Origin: Antilocapra americana
Lineage: Eukaryota > Chordata > Mammalia > Artiodactyla > Antilocapridae
Length of the DNA: 64,000 nucleotides
Assembly: GCA_007570785.1 (NCBI GenBank)
Contig: ML660201.1
Location: forward strand, 32,053,840 to 32,117,839
Direction: 5' to 3'
Part shown: in pieces, positions 1-10,119 of the stretch
Numbering within the stretch: position 1 is the stretch's first letter
How the letters are laid out: each line of letters starts with the position of its first letter
The notes under the pieces: model-generated
Seen by the model: only the letters and a program-made list of their open reading frames with translations
Databases searched by the model: none
Told to the model about the DNA's origin: nothing
Program-made: the position numbers and the translations under genes

Positions 1-1348
1 CTGTTTTCCTTCTTGTGTGCAGTGTATTTTCTCTTTTGTGTCAAGCTCATCCGTATCATGTTCCAACTCCTGTGATGAATGGTCCTGAAGTATATCCTCT
101 GAAACAACACAGCAGCAACAATAGACCTTACCAAAGGTAGCTACTTGGGATGCAGTTAAGGGATTTCTCCTCCGTGTAGCGATGTCCTTTTCATCTTACG
201 TTTATGGAGCTGAGTTTCCCTGTCCGCTTTCCTCCTCCCTGTCAGGCTTAGACTGCGCCTAAGACGCGTGGTGCCAGAGGACTTGGAGGCAACTCCTGGT
301 GTCTTAGGCACTGATTAGGTTCTGAATGTGTGACCCAACTTTTCTGTTTCTTGTTTTCCTTATCCTCGTGTTTGCAACTTGATTTTTACCTGTTAATTAT
401 ATTGGAAAAGAGGCAGTGACTCATTGGGAAAATGGGAATGCCACTGTGACCTGGGGGCTTAGAAAAGATAATCAGATAGAGCTGATAATAACCTGAAGGT
501 CTACTTTGATGGAACTGGGGACTCAACCTCTTCTCCTGACCCTGAAATCCGGCCTCTGCACTGTGCTCTGAGCTTGGTAGAACTCAAGTACATTTTACAG
601 TAACTTTGTGCTTTCTAAAGGTAAAACTGCTGAACTAAAAACAAACCAAAACAATTAAAAAATATATAATGCCATTCTCCCTTAATATTTATGTGTCTTT
701 TCAGATGTTTTTATGTCATGCTCTTTAAACAGTATAATATGTGACATCATTGGAAACTTCCTTAAGTCCTGATACCATAGGATGGTTAGCATTAAGCAAA
801 TAAAAAAGCTTTATTTGGCATTTGCCTGGGGTTTGGCATTTGCTGAAAGTAAATCACTTTAGTTTGACTTCGGCATATACACACACATACGTGCATATAT
901 ATACCCAAATACATGCATGACTGTAGTTACATATAAACCCCTCTATATACATGTGTGCATACATTTGTGTTGCAAGTTAAAAACAATTACTTGATTGACA
1001 TTATGAGAAGTTTATAAGACTTTAAAACTGCAGCTAAAATCCATGGCACTTTTCTCTTTTAGAAGGTTGGAATTCCTTTTATTTTGCATTTACCACTGGC
1101 AGTACTTTCTCAGCCTCTCATAAGTTAATTTTTCTTTGTTGATGTTATTTGCATAGTAGTGACACAGATGCCTCCTTTCCTGGTTGCTTGTCCTGCCTGG
1201 TGAATAGCTCATGCTGAGGAGCAATAGATGATAATAGCTCATTGAATCTGTTTGATTATTTGCCTAGTGTGTTACATTGTTAAATCACATTCTTAGACAG
1301 GCAGAACTGAGTTGTCAGTTTGACAATTAAGCCTCAACGTATTATGAT
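1..1348. other. unique AT-rich DNA, with exon-like block near the left edge
   Basis: No recognisable repeat covers most of this stretch. It contains an exon-like block at 23-136, listed separately. Around 880-960 there is an imperfect CA/TA-rich run. The block 140-330 is more GC-rich than its surroundings and could be untranslated exon or intron. I see nothing else that can be named. Confidence 0.5.
23..136 (+). other. candidate coding exon (unproven)
   Basis: A pyrimidine-rich run ending in TGTGCAG precedes position 23, which looks like a 3' splice site. AAAG followed by GTAGCT at 137 could be a 5' splice site. One frame, beginning at 24, stays open for 38 codons to the TAG at 138-140 and reads like ordinary protein rather than random DNA: rich in Pro, His, Asn and Tyr and ending in NNRPYQR. 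It could be an internal exon, or a terminal exon whose stop is that TAG. The other two frames close within the block. I do not recognise the protein. A chance open frame of this length is also plausible. Confidence 0.22.
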
Positions 1349-1465
1349 TTTTTTTGGCCCTGCTGTGTGGTTTTTGGGATCTTAGTTCCCTAACTAGGGA
1401 TCAAACCTGGGCCCCCCATGCAGTAGAAGCACTGAGCCCTAACCACTGGACAATGAGGGAATTCT
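1349..1465 (-). mobile_element. CHR-type tRNA-Glu SINE, truncated
   Basis: Reads on the plus strand as the reverse complement of the ruminant/cetartiodactyl CHR SINE head: a T run, a GGGATCTTAGTTCCCTAACT-like block, a B-box-like GGGATCAAACC, and CTAACCACTGGACAATGAGGGAATTC at the tRNA-derived end. Only the 5' part of the family is present. A short TAAGCCT word occurs on both sides and may be the target-site duplication. Confidence 0.8.
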
Positions 1466-2145
1466 CTCTAAGCCTTTCTAAGCGTTTTTATCAGCTGTGT
1501 GGACCCCATGAAAATCCATAGGTCCTGGTGCAGCTTCTCCTTCAAGGACTCCTTCCAGGACTCTTCAAGAAAGAGTCCAGGGCCAACAGTAGAGGTGATT
1601 CTCATCTTAAGTCTCTTGAAGAACATTTAGAGGTAGTCAGGCAGGCAACACTTCCCTTCTCTGACAGTTCTCTTGAAGAACATTTAGAGGAACACAGGCA
1701 GACAATACTTCCCTTCTCTGACAGTTTGTCTTCAATCCCATTCTTGGTACCTGGTAGATGCCTTGACGGTCTCCTCATCGTACATTCCTTATTCTGTAGC
1801 AAGTCTCTCCCTGATATCCTGCTGCCCTTCTTCTTGGTCTCTACCTCCCTCTCTTTTTCTTTATCCTTCAGCTGCTATCTTCTAATCTCCCTTTGCATTT
1901 TACTCCTCCACCCACACACTGCCTCAGTATGTTGAGTAAGACACAAGGAGATTTAGGAATGGGGTTAGTGCTAAGTGGAAAAGGCTAAAGTTTTCTTAGG
2001 AGGTGAGGGGAGGCAAAGAGGCTGTGGATACTGATTATTGAACAAGTATCAGTAGGGCAGTTACTTACATAATAAGTGTCCTAACCTAATATCAGATAGC
2101 GATGATGGTCCTGGTCGGTGATGGTACTAGAAATCTGAAAGATGA
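1466..2145. other. unique DNA with a 57-bp tandem duplication
   Basis: No interspersed repeat recognised. A 57-bp unit occurs twice in tandem at 1612-1725. Because 57 is divisible by three, the frame stays open across it. The remainder is pyrimidine-rich (1780-1930), then ordinary AT-rich sequence. Confidence 0.5.
1612..1725. repeat. 57-bp direct tandem duplication
   Basis: Copy one is 1612-1668 and copy two is 1669-1725. Both begin TCTCTTGAAGAACATTTAGA and end CTTCCCTTCTCTGACAGT, differing at a handful of bases in the middle. In the plus frame through 1528-1935 each copy reads as a 19-residue unit starting SLEEHLE. The minus strand is also open here. The open frame uses a GTG start at best and resembles no protein I know, so I annotate only the duplication. 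Confidence 0.85.
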
Positions 2146-2392
2146 GTCTGTGTGTGTGTGTGTGTATGTGTGCACACACATATGCACTTTCAGTTGTGTC
2201 CCACTCTTGGTAACCCCGTGGACTGTGGCTTGCTAGGCTTCTCTCTCCATGGGACTTTTCCAGGCAAGAATACTGGAGTGGGTTGCCATTTCCTCCTCCA
2301 GGGGATCTTCCCGACCCAGGATCTAACCTGGGTCTCTTGTGTCTCCTGCATTGGCAGGCAGATTCTTTACCACTGTACCACCCAGGAAGCCC
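2146..2392 (-). mobile_element. Bov-tA SINE with (TG)n tail
   Basis: Body 2178-2392 carries the diagnostic ruminant words in reverse orientation: TTGTGTCCCACTC, AACCCCGTGGACTGTGGC, AAGAATACTGGAGTGGGTTG, GGGGATCTTCCCGACCCAGG, and the tRNA-derived end CCACCCAGGAAGCCC. The (TG)n run at 2146-2172 is the element's 3' tail seen on the opposite strand. AAAGATG lies on both sides and is a likely target-site duplication. Confidence 0.92.
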
Positions 2393-3182
2393 AAAGATGT
2401 GTTTGTTACATCCTTAAAGAGGAAGAGGCATGATTAGGTATTTTAGGTTTAAAAAGGGGAAAGTTGCTGAAAAACCATGGGATAGTGTTGATCATCTCCT
2501 CTGCTCTGCCTCTCCTTCCCTGCCATCTTGGAGAGCAGGCTTGCTTTGAATGCTACATTATTGAAGACTGAGGTCTCCCTTGCAGTACATCCGAAGATCT
2601 GTAGGTCACATCAGCTCTGAATTAAACCTAACCCATGGTTTTGCATGTGGGGCTGCTTTATAAACAGCTGCTCTCTATGTTCCATTAAAAATTGAAAAAA
2701 AAATCTATTAAACATGGTGAATTCATGGTTTCATAGATTTCATCTCAATGTCATTTGAACTTTGGAATTGTAATTCAGCAGATGTTTTATTACTCTCGTA
2801 CATTTAAATCATATGTCAATAGAATACAGAAGGAACCAAGCTGTAATAAAACAGTGGAGGTACATATTGTATGTCGAGGACACTTTTAATTGTTACCAGG
2901 ACCAGTGTTTGTAATCATGGCTTCAAAGGAAACTCAGTGGGCTTCCGTGGCTAAAAAGCCATTCCTCTGGCTTTTGGCTGTGATCTTTTGCCTATCAAAG
3001 TGTTGGCTTTACATTGACAATAGTCAAGGATGCCTGAGATCCAGATATTTGTACTTAGCCTTGGTTGTGGGTTTCTTCAGTCAGGGGTCTGTCTGCATGG
3101 CAGACTGCATTTCTAAAGGTGGAGGCAAAACTATGTCCCATTCCACAGGCTTATCTTATAACATGACTGTGACTCTTCTTCC
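2393..3182. other. unique DNA, no gene recognised
   Basis: AT-rich unique sequence. An open frame at 2890-3186 predicts a partly hydrophobic 98-residue peptide without a recognisable domain, and I treat it as chance. Confidence 0.5.
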
Positions 3183-3625
3183 ATAGAGTAGGGAGGGGGT
3201 GTTTATATCTTCTACTCTGCAACCTGGGCAGACTTCTGTGACCGTTTTGACCTACAGAGTATGATAAAAGTGATACTGTGACTTTTGAGGCAAGACCATA
3301 AAAATGCCATGTGTTTCTGCCTTACTCTTGGAACCCAGCCACCCTGCAGTGAGGAAGCTCAGACTAAGCCATGTAGAGAGGCCACATGGAGAGGCCATGT
3401 GTAGGTGTTCCAGCTAATGTCCAGTGTGAGCCTCCAGACATGTAAGTGAAGATGCTTTCAGACGTTCCAGTGCTAAGCTGTCAAGTCACCCCCGGCCAAA
3501 GCCCCAGACACTGTGGAGTCCAACTGTCTCCATTTTGCTCCATCTGAATTTCTCAACTCTAAAACCAGTGAGCCTAATAAAGTGGTTATTTCATACCACA
3601 GAGTTTGAGGGTGATTTGTTTCAGA
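3183..3625 (+). mobile_element. MLT1-type LTR (ERVL-MaLR), old
   Basis: The sequence follows the general order of mammalian MLT1 LTRs: a TGTGAC/TTTTGAGGCAAGACC block, a segment with AGGAAGCTCAGACTAAGCCATGTAGAGAGGCCACATGGAGAGG, then AGCCTAATAAAGTGGTTATTTCATACCACAGAGTTTGAGG, which holds a polyadenylation signal followed by the family's 3' end. Heavily diverged and not coding. Edges approximate. Confidence 0.65.
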
Positions 3626-4159
3626 GCATTAGTACCCAGAGAGAGAGAGAGAGAGAGACTGAAATCAAAAGCATTCGATTCAAGTGAATTTTGAGTGTTT
3701 TTTTTTTCCCCCACATATATATATTTATAACATGAAATAATTCAAAACCTTTTGAATTATTTAGGTTGTCTCTCAGGTATAAAGGAAGTAGCATTGTTAC
3801 CTTAAGAAAGAGTACAGGTAGATGCTGTGATGTACTCACCTTTTCTTGGTACTGTTGTGTTACTAAAACAAACTAGCAAAAAGGTGAGAACTTGCTCCAG
3901 GCAGTTACCAGGTTAGCCTTAAATTACCAGGTTAAGCCTTAAAAGCAATTGAGGTTTCTCCTTAATGTGAAATGTTTGAAAACTTTTGGTGTCCTGACAT
4001 CCCATAGGATCTGCTGTATTCTTGGTTTTGAGTTAATATCTTCCTATATTGCTCCCTATTCATGATGACTTCTCTAAACCACATTTGACAAATATTGGTG
4101 GAAGGCACTTTCTGGTAATGTGTGTCAAGGCTGCAATGACCTTGGCAGTCACATATCTA
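3626..4159. other. unique DNA with short (GA)n
   Basis: A perfect (GA)n tract occupies 3641-3658. The rest is AT-rich unique sequence with no supported gene. A MIR-like relic begins near 4100. Confidence 0.5.
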
Positions 4160-4293
4160 TTATCTTTATCTTTTTTTTGGCCATACTACTCAGCTTGGAC
4201 ATTATTAGTTTCCTGACCAGGGCTCAAACCCATTCCCTCTGCAGTGGAAGCATGGAGTCCTAACCACTGGACCCTCTCTGTTATCTTTATCTT
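4160..4293 (-). mobile_element. CHR-type SINE inside a MIR, with 13-bp TSD
   Basis: The element (4173-4280) is a reverse-oriented CHR head with GTTTCCTGACCAGGGCTCAA and CCTAACCACTGGACC. The 13-bp word TTATCTTTATCTT occurs immediately before (4160-4172) and after (4281-4293), a clear target-site duplication. The flanks read as an older minus-strand MIR, so this is a nested insertion. Confidence 0.88.
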
Positions 4294-4400
4294 ACAGAAG
4301 CCGATACCCAGAGAGAGATGACTTGGCTGGGGTCACACAGCCAGGATGTGGTAGAGCTTTGACTGGGGTTTTGGCCTCCTGGCTCTCAGGCCAGCACTAT
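4285..4400 (-). repeat. MIR fragment
   Basis: Contains the reverse-oriented MIR core, including a match to the GGTCACACAGCCAGGATGTGGTAGAGC block. It continues across the CHR insertion. Ancient and diverged. Confidence 0.6.
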
Positions 4401-4460
4401 TCTTGGGACACCATGCTGTTTTCAGACAGAAATTGTCTAAAGATGATTTTAAGAAAGTGT

Positions 4461-4578
4461 TACTCACCTAGTGATGTCCGACTCTTTGTGACCCCATGGA
4501 CTGTAGCCTGCCAGGCTCCTCTTTCCATGGGATTTTCCAGGCAAGAATACTGGATTGGGTTGTCATTTTCTTCTCCAG
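4461..4578 (-). mobile_element. Bov-tA SINE, 5'-truncated
   Basis: Reverse-oriented Bov-tA body with GATGTCCGACTCTTTGTGACC and AAGAATACTGGATTGGGTTG. It stops abruptly after TTCTTCTCCAG, so the tRNA-derived end is absent. The conserved body supports a ruminant SINE. Confidence 0.88.
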
Positions 4579-5872
4579 AATGTGATTTTCGTGTCAATAA
4601 AAGCTCTTTGTATTCACAGGAGATATCCTGGGGACTATTACATTCCTTTCTTCCTGGTACATAAATAGGTAAATACATTTAAAAAATTCTATCTGTCCGT
4701 TAGTGATAAAAACAAATAATATGACAGGAGATTTCCCCCTTTTCTGTAGTGGAGTAGTTTTCTCTCATGACTACCCTCTTTTAACCTTAGGGGTCAACAA
4801 GCCAATTTACTTGTCATTATACTGTGGCCAGATTGCCATGCACAGTGCCAATGCCAAAGACAGGGGAGAGGAGGAAGGGAGGGGATGAAGAGTTTGAATG
4901 AGGGTTTGTGACACCACCTGTCTCTGCATCGTCACCACTTTATTAGGTATCAAAGTTATCATTTCTTCTTCTTTTGTATATTCACGGCAAACAGGTCTAA
5001 GTAGTTCAAGCAGAAGTTTTGCCTAATATATGAATATAGATCTAATACTGCCTGGATGGTGTGTGTATGTGTTTGCGTATATGTGTATTTATTAATTCCA
5101 CCCCTGCCCTAATTTTCCTGTTGGGTCAATCATTAATGTACCTGCCTAAGCTAATGGTCCTTCTTATGCCAGTTTTACCTGGGAATATTGGAGGCCAGCT
5201 CTCAAATGTAGTGAATCAGAAGCACGGCTTTTGGTAGTCGTTGTGACATGCAAGTATTAAGTAGTACTCATTCATTTTGGAGAAAACACAGATCATCTTT
5301 TCCTCTCCAGAATGTCTTAAAAATGGTCTCCAATTCTTGCCTAAGACCTATGTCCTTTCATATAAAATAGGGGCGGTAGTGTTGTCTGCTGTATAATTGC
5401 ATGAAAAGGAAACAAAATGTCAAGTGTTAAAGTGGATAGGTATGGAATTTTTTTTATTATAGAGATGTTTTAGAATAGTGAGATCTCACTTCTGCATCCA
5501 GACTATTTTTTCTTTTCTGCAAATTGACCCTTGTTTCTAAAAGTGCTCATTTAAAATGCTTTATTTATAAGCATTGATTAGAAGTTGATTGTAAGCATGA
5601 TTATAAGCATGGTTTTGGAAGTTAGTGTTTTGTCTGAGGAAAACGAATGCCAGGGCCTTTTCTTTACTGGCAAGAGATTTCTGTGTTGACCAGTTGTTTT
5701 TGTTTATGAGACTCACTCCATGAAACTGAGGCAGCAAGCATGTCAGGTAACTTCAGAGGGTCTGAAGTCTAGAGGCAGGAAGTAGTTTGTCAAAACTGAG
5801 CTTTCTGTTGGGAGGGATCAAGTACAGAAGCTGGGGAAATATTTGGACCTTGACTGTCATCACAGAGGATAG
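4579..5872. other. unique DNA, no gene recognised
   Basis: About 1.3 kb of AT-rich sequence without a recognisable repeat or coding region. A small TG/TA-rich patch lies near 5060-5090. Confidence 0.5.
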
Positions 5873-5985
5873 CTTTTTTGGGCCAAATTTCCCAGCATGT
5901 AAGATCATTGATTCCCATTCAGGGATTGAACCCTTACTCCCTGAATTTGGAGTGCAGTCTTAACCACTGGACTGCCAGGGAAGGC
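5873..5985 (-). mobile_element. CHR-type SINE, diverged
   Basis: Reverse-oriented head with ATTCAGGGATTGAACCC, TCTTAACCACTGGACTGCCA and GGGAAGGCCCC. AGCTTTT occurs on both sides and may be the TSD. Only the 5' part of the SINE is present. Confidence 0.75.
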
Positions 5986-6284
5986 CCCAGAGCAGCTTTT
6001 CGTTTTATATACAGGAGAGCTTTCAACGTCCATCTCTTTCTAAGGGCTTTCATAACTTGGCCTGTGGGCAAGCAGTTATTTCATTGAAATTGGCACAGAT
6101 GTCCAAGATTTTCCATTGTTTTTCAGATTATTTGCGTTTTAATTAGGCAGACATATCGTTATGAACTACAGAGGAAGCAAAATCTGAAGGGCAAGTAGGA
6201 ACAGTTTTTGAGGCCTCAGTCATATACATTTCTGTATTATATTGGAATTGAATCCAATCACTTATTTTCCTTGTTATTCTAAAC

Positions 6285-6422
6285 CCTCACTCAGGCTCAG
6301 TTTTCCCCTCTGTAATATAGGGCTCATTATAGGAACTACTTTTAGTGGTTGTGAGGATTTAACAGAGATCCTGCCTGTTAGGCCTTTATGACAATGCCTG
6401 GCACATAATAGTCACAATTATT
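6285..6422 (+). repeat. MIR fragment
   Basis: Plus-strand MIR 3' half: CTCAGTTTTCCCCTCTGTAATATAGGG, GTTGTGAGGATTTAACAGAG and CAATGCCTGGCACATAATAGTCAC follow the order of the MIR core and tail. Between this and the next L1 relic is unique DNA. Confidence 0.8.
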
Positions 6423-6519
6423 TTTAGATGTTATGCATATTTTTTGGAATATTCAATGTTTATTTGAAGATTTTCCTTTTAAAACCCCATCGGGGTGAAT
6501 TCTTTCTTTTTTAAAATAT

Positions 6520-6625
6520 ATTTTTTTAATTTAAAATTTTGTAATTGAAGTATAGTTGATTTACAATGTTGTGTTAGTTTCAGGTGTACAGCAAAGTGAT
6601 TCAGCAGAGTCATTCAGTTATGTAT
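6520..6625 (-). mobile_element. artiodactyl L1 3'UTR fragment
   Basis: Contains AATTGAAGTATAGTTGATTTACAATGTTGTGTTAGTTTCAGGTGTACAGCAAAGTGATTCA, the reverse complement of the L1 3'UTR end found repeatedly in this window. A Bov-tA SINE follows directly at its inner edge. Confidence 0.75.
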
Positions 6626-6792
6626 ACATGTGTGCTCAGTTGCTTTAGTCATGTACAGCTCTTTGCAACCCCATGGACTGTAGCCCACCAGGCTTGTCTG
6701 TCTATGGCATTTTCTCAGCAAGAGTATTGGAGTGGGTTGCCATGTCCTCCTCCAGGGGATCTTCCTGACCCAGGGAGCAAACCTGTGTCTTA
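6626..6792 (-). mobile_element. Bov-tA SINE, 5'-truncated
   Basis: Carries TGTGCTCAGTTGCTTTAGTC, the Bov-A body, GAGTGGGTTGCCATGTCCTCCTCCAGGGGATCTTCCTGACCC and the B-box region, but lacks the extreme tRNA-derived end. It sits in or beside the L1 3'UTR relic on its left. Confidence 0.88.
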
Positions 6793-7371
6793 GGGGCTTC
6801 CTCTGGACCCCTTATATTTGCTACTTATTGTAATATTCAGTTATTGTCTGAAAACCTTTCTGTCTCTTCTGTTTGATAAGCAGGTACCTTAAAAATAATT
6901 ACATCTTCTCCATTTCACCACCTCCAGTACCAGGACAAGGTATCTTCCTAATGTCTTAGTACATGCTGACTGCAGCTCTTGGAGCCTCAATTTCCTTATT
7001 GCTCACTGGATCATTGGGGTGGTAAAATGAAATAATGTGTGTGAAACACTTTAGATAGGGTTTAGCCTGGTGTGGATTGTCAACTGAGGTTGGTGGACTG
7101 AGAGTAAATAATTCCTACCCTTTCATAAACTCATAGAGAAGACTGAACCCATGATCCAGGGGATAGCATTCCTTAAGTGCCCACTCTGAGCCCAGCCCTT
7201 TGTGCTAAGTGTTGACCACCCTGGCATCAGCCCCCAGCTCCCCTGTCTCCCCAGGAGGCATAGGGCCTAAGCCAAGTTCTTAGCCCACCAGCTTACTTTT
7301 TGAGATACTATAGTTTGCAACACCTTTCATCTTGTGTGGTGCTGTTGGATGGTCTTCATTTTTAATACCTA

Positions 7372-7410
<39 letters not shown>

Positions 7411-8742
7411 AAGCCTGTTTTCTTCAGTAAGAAAATTTAATTGGCATAGGAAGAAAGAGAAGGGAAATTAAAGATTAAAACCATATACTAACTCTCAACC
7501 TGGTTTCCTGTGTCTTAGAGTTCTTAAAAAAACCTTTGGGGAGGGGGAATCTCAAGTTTTTTTTGTTGTTAAATGAGAATAAAGCCTACTGGACTAGAGT
7601 TTGTTTTCTAAAGATATGGTTATATAGGTTAACTAAAATGTCAGGTTTCTTTACTTTTAGTTGGAATTATCTCACCTCTGTTGGTTTCATTGGCTATCTT
7701 GGGAGCAGATAAGTTTCTCATTAGTTCATAAGTGCAGCCGGGGAGCACAGGCTTCTCATGACTGGGTTGTATTTGCAAAGCATGATGCAATTAGTTCTCT
7801 GGATGGCAAAAAGATAATGGATCACTTTTATATCCTATTCTGGCTCTGTTAGGGGCTTCTCCTATATTTTTTCACACTTGGTAGGGGAGAAGGCATTGAT
7901 AGATTATGCCCATCTGCACATACAAGATTTTAGTATTTCATATGCTTGGCACATTCAAATTAAATGTATCAGTACCATAGCTAGGAAACATATTGGTCTC
8001 AGATTTTATTGGTCCTTCCCCCTTTCTGTCTGTCTGTCCTTCACCCCACTGAAATTGTATTAATGATTGTATTACAAAGGGATTCTTTCACAGAAGTTGC
8101 CTTGAGTGATAAAGGGTCAGAATGAAAAGATACTTAGAGATTATAATGTGGCTTTACTCTCATTTTGATGTGATTCTGTTTTCTGCTAAGAAATGGAGTA
8201 ATTGTAAATACAGTATGTAAGTGAACTGTAAAACTACTTCCATTTAGTGTCTCAAGCAATGGAAATACATCAACAATAACCCTACATAGCTATATGCCTT
8301 GAAAGTTTACAGCCTCAATTTTATGAGCTTCCAGGCTTTCTGCACTAGAGGAAAGGGATAGTACCCCATTAAATTTGGTATCTTATGAGCTTGAAGCCTT
8401 CACCAGCATTTTAGGAAAGGAAGGGGTTTAAAAAAAAATTCGTGGTTTCAGAGTACAATCTATAAATGGAAGAAGTAATAATTAACTTACAGCTCTGCTT
8501 AAGTAATGAAGACCAAACAGATCATTGTTGGTCTCTTTGGTCCCAGTTTCTGAATATGGATTCTTTATTACACAAAGGAAGCAAAACCAGGCTTAAAACT
8601 TGATGTGTTTAGAACTGTCACAAATAGTGGAGTTTTAGAAGTGCTAAGTAGAATAGATTTTTTTTCCTTAGTTACTTTAGAAAACATACATGGGAAAAAA
8701 TGAAAAAAAAAATTGAGAGGCTGCTGTATTAGTCATCTATTT
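6793..8742. other. unique DNA with (TA)n microsatellite
   Basis: Nearly 2 kb without a confidently recognised gene. A perfect (TA)n tract covers about 7374-7407. The segment near 7020-7230 has a faint MIR/L2 look but is too diverged to call. Short open frames at 7661-7852 and 7878-8063 have no recognisable domain. Confidence 0.5.
7374..7407. repeat. (TA)n microsatellite
   Basis: An uninterrupted AT dinucleotide run of about 17 units. Its length and purity make it a likely length polymorphism. Confidence 0.95.
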
Positions 8743-10119
8743 GTTCAAAAGTTCAGTTCAGTCACTCAGTTGTGTCTGACTCTTTGCAACCCCAGGAATT
8801 GCAGCATACCAGGCCTCCCTGTCCATCACCAACTTCCAGAGTCTATGCAAACCCATGTCCATTGAGTTGGTGATGCTATCCAGCCATCTCATCCTCTGTT
8901 GTCCGCTTCTCCTCCTGCCCCCAATCCTTCCCAGCATCAGGGTCTTTTCCAATGAGTCAACTCCTTGCATCAGCTGGCCAAAGTATTGGAATTTCAGTTT
9001 CAACATCAGTCCTTCCAATGAACAACAAGGACTGATCTCCTTTAGGATGGACTGGCTGGATCTTCTTGCAGTCCAAGAGTCTCAAGAATCTTCTCCAGCA
9101 CCACAGTTCAAAAGCATCAATTTGGCATTCAGCTTTCTTCACTGTCCAACTGTCACATCCATACATGACCACTGGAAAAGTAATGTCTCTGCTTTTTAAT
9201 ATGCTGTCTAGATTGGTCATAACTTTCCTTCCAAGGAGTAAGCATCTTTTAATTTTATGGCTGCAGTCACCATCTGCAATGATTTTGGAGCCCAAAAAAA
9301 TAAAGTCTGACACTATTTACACTGTTTCCCCATCTATTTCCCATGAAGTGATGGGACCGGATGCCATGATCTTAGTTTTCTGAATGTTGAGCTTTAAGCC
9401 AACTTTTTCACTCTCCTCTTTCACTTTCATCAAGAGGCTTTTTAGTTCCTCTCCACTTTCTGTAATAAGGATGGTGTCGTCTGCATATCTGAGGTTATTG
9501 ATATTTCTCTCAACAATCTTGATTCCAGCTTGTGCTTCCTCCAGCCCAGCATTTCTCATGATGTACTTTGCATATAAGTTAAATAAGCAGGGTGACAAGA
9601 TACAGCTTTGACGTACTCATTTTCCTATTTGGAGCCAGTCTATTGTTCCATGTCTAGTTCTAACTATTGCTTCTTGACCTGCATACAGGTTTCTCAAGAG
9701 ACAGGTCAGATGGTCTGGTATTCCCATCTCTTTCAGAATTTTCCACATCTCTTTCAGAATTTTCCACAGTTTATTGTGATCCACACAGTCAAAAGCTTTG
9801 GCATAGTCAGTAAAGCAGAAATAGATGTTTTTCTGGAGCTCTCTTGCTTTTTGATGATCCAGAGGATGTTGGCAATTTGATCTCTGGTTCCTCTGTCTTT
9901 TCTAAAACCAGCTTGAACATCTGGAAGTTCACGGTTCACATATTGCTGAAACCTGGCTTGGAGAATTTTGAGCATTACTTTACTAGCATGTGAGATGAGT
10001 GCAACTGTGTGGTAGTTTGAGCATTCTTTGGCATTGCCTTTCTTTGGGATAGGAATGGAAAATGACCTTTTCCAGTCCTGTGGCCATTGCTGAGTTTTCC
10101 ATTGTTGAGGTTCAAAAGT
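8743..10119 (-). mobile_element. BovB (RTE) LINE, 5'-truncated, with 10-bp TSD
   Basis: The insertion is 8753-10109, flanked by GTTCAAAAGT at 8743-8752 and 10110-10119. On the minus strand it encodes the middle and C-terminal part of the BovB polyprotein. The upstream piece (10131 down to 9754) has the RT segment running through HASKVMLKILQARFQQYVN and VQAGFRKDRGTRDQIANILW. The next piece (9598 down to 9317) contains the catalytic YADD at 9476-9487. Pieces in 9313-8758 form the C-terminal region, followed by the BovB 3' end shared with Bov-A SINEs. The endonuclease is absent by truncation (about 1.36 kb remains of roughly 3.2 kb). The frame is broken by stops and shifts, so the copy is dead. 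It also holds a 21-bp tandem duplication at 9726-9767. Confidence 0.95.
9726..9767. repeat. 21-bp perfect tandem duplication inside BovB
   Basis: ATCTCTTTCAGAATTTTCCAC occurs at 9726-9746 and again at 9747-9767. From family knowledge BovB has one copy here, so this arose in or after this insertion. It preserves the reading frame. Confidence 0.9.

Noticed and set aside
1528..1935. 135-codon plus-strand frame as a gene
   Set aside because: No recognisable domain, starts at GTG at best, contains a tandem duplication, and the downstream part is low-complexity pyrimidine-rich DNA.
2146..2177. (TG)n as a free-standing microsatellite
   Set aside because: It is the 3' tail of the reverse-oriented Bov-tA SINE that follows. 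The same applies to the run at 28781.
2890..3186. Hydrophobic 98-codon frame as a small membrane protein
   Set aside because: No homologue recognised, no splice or promoter context, and the 3' end runs into an MLT1 LTR.
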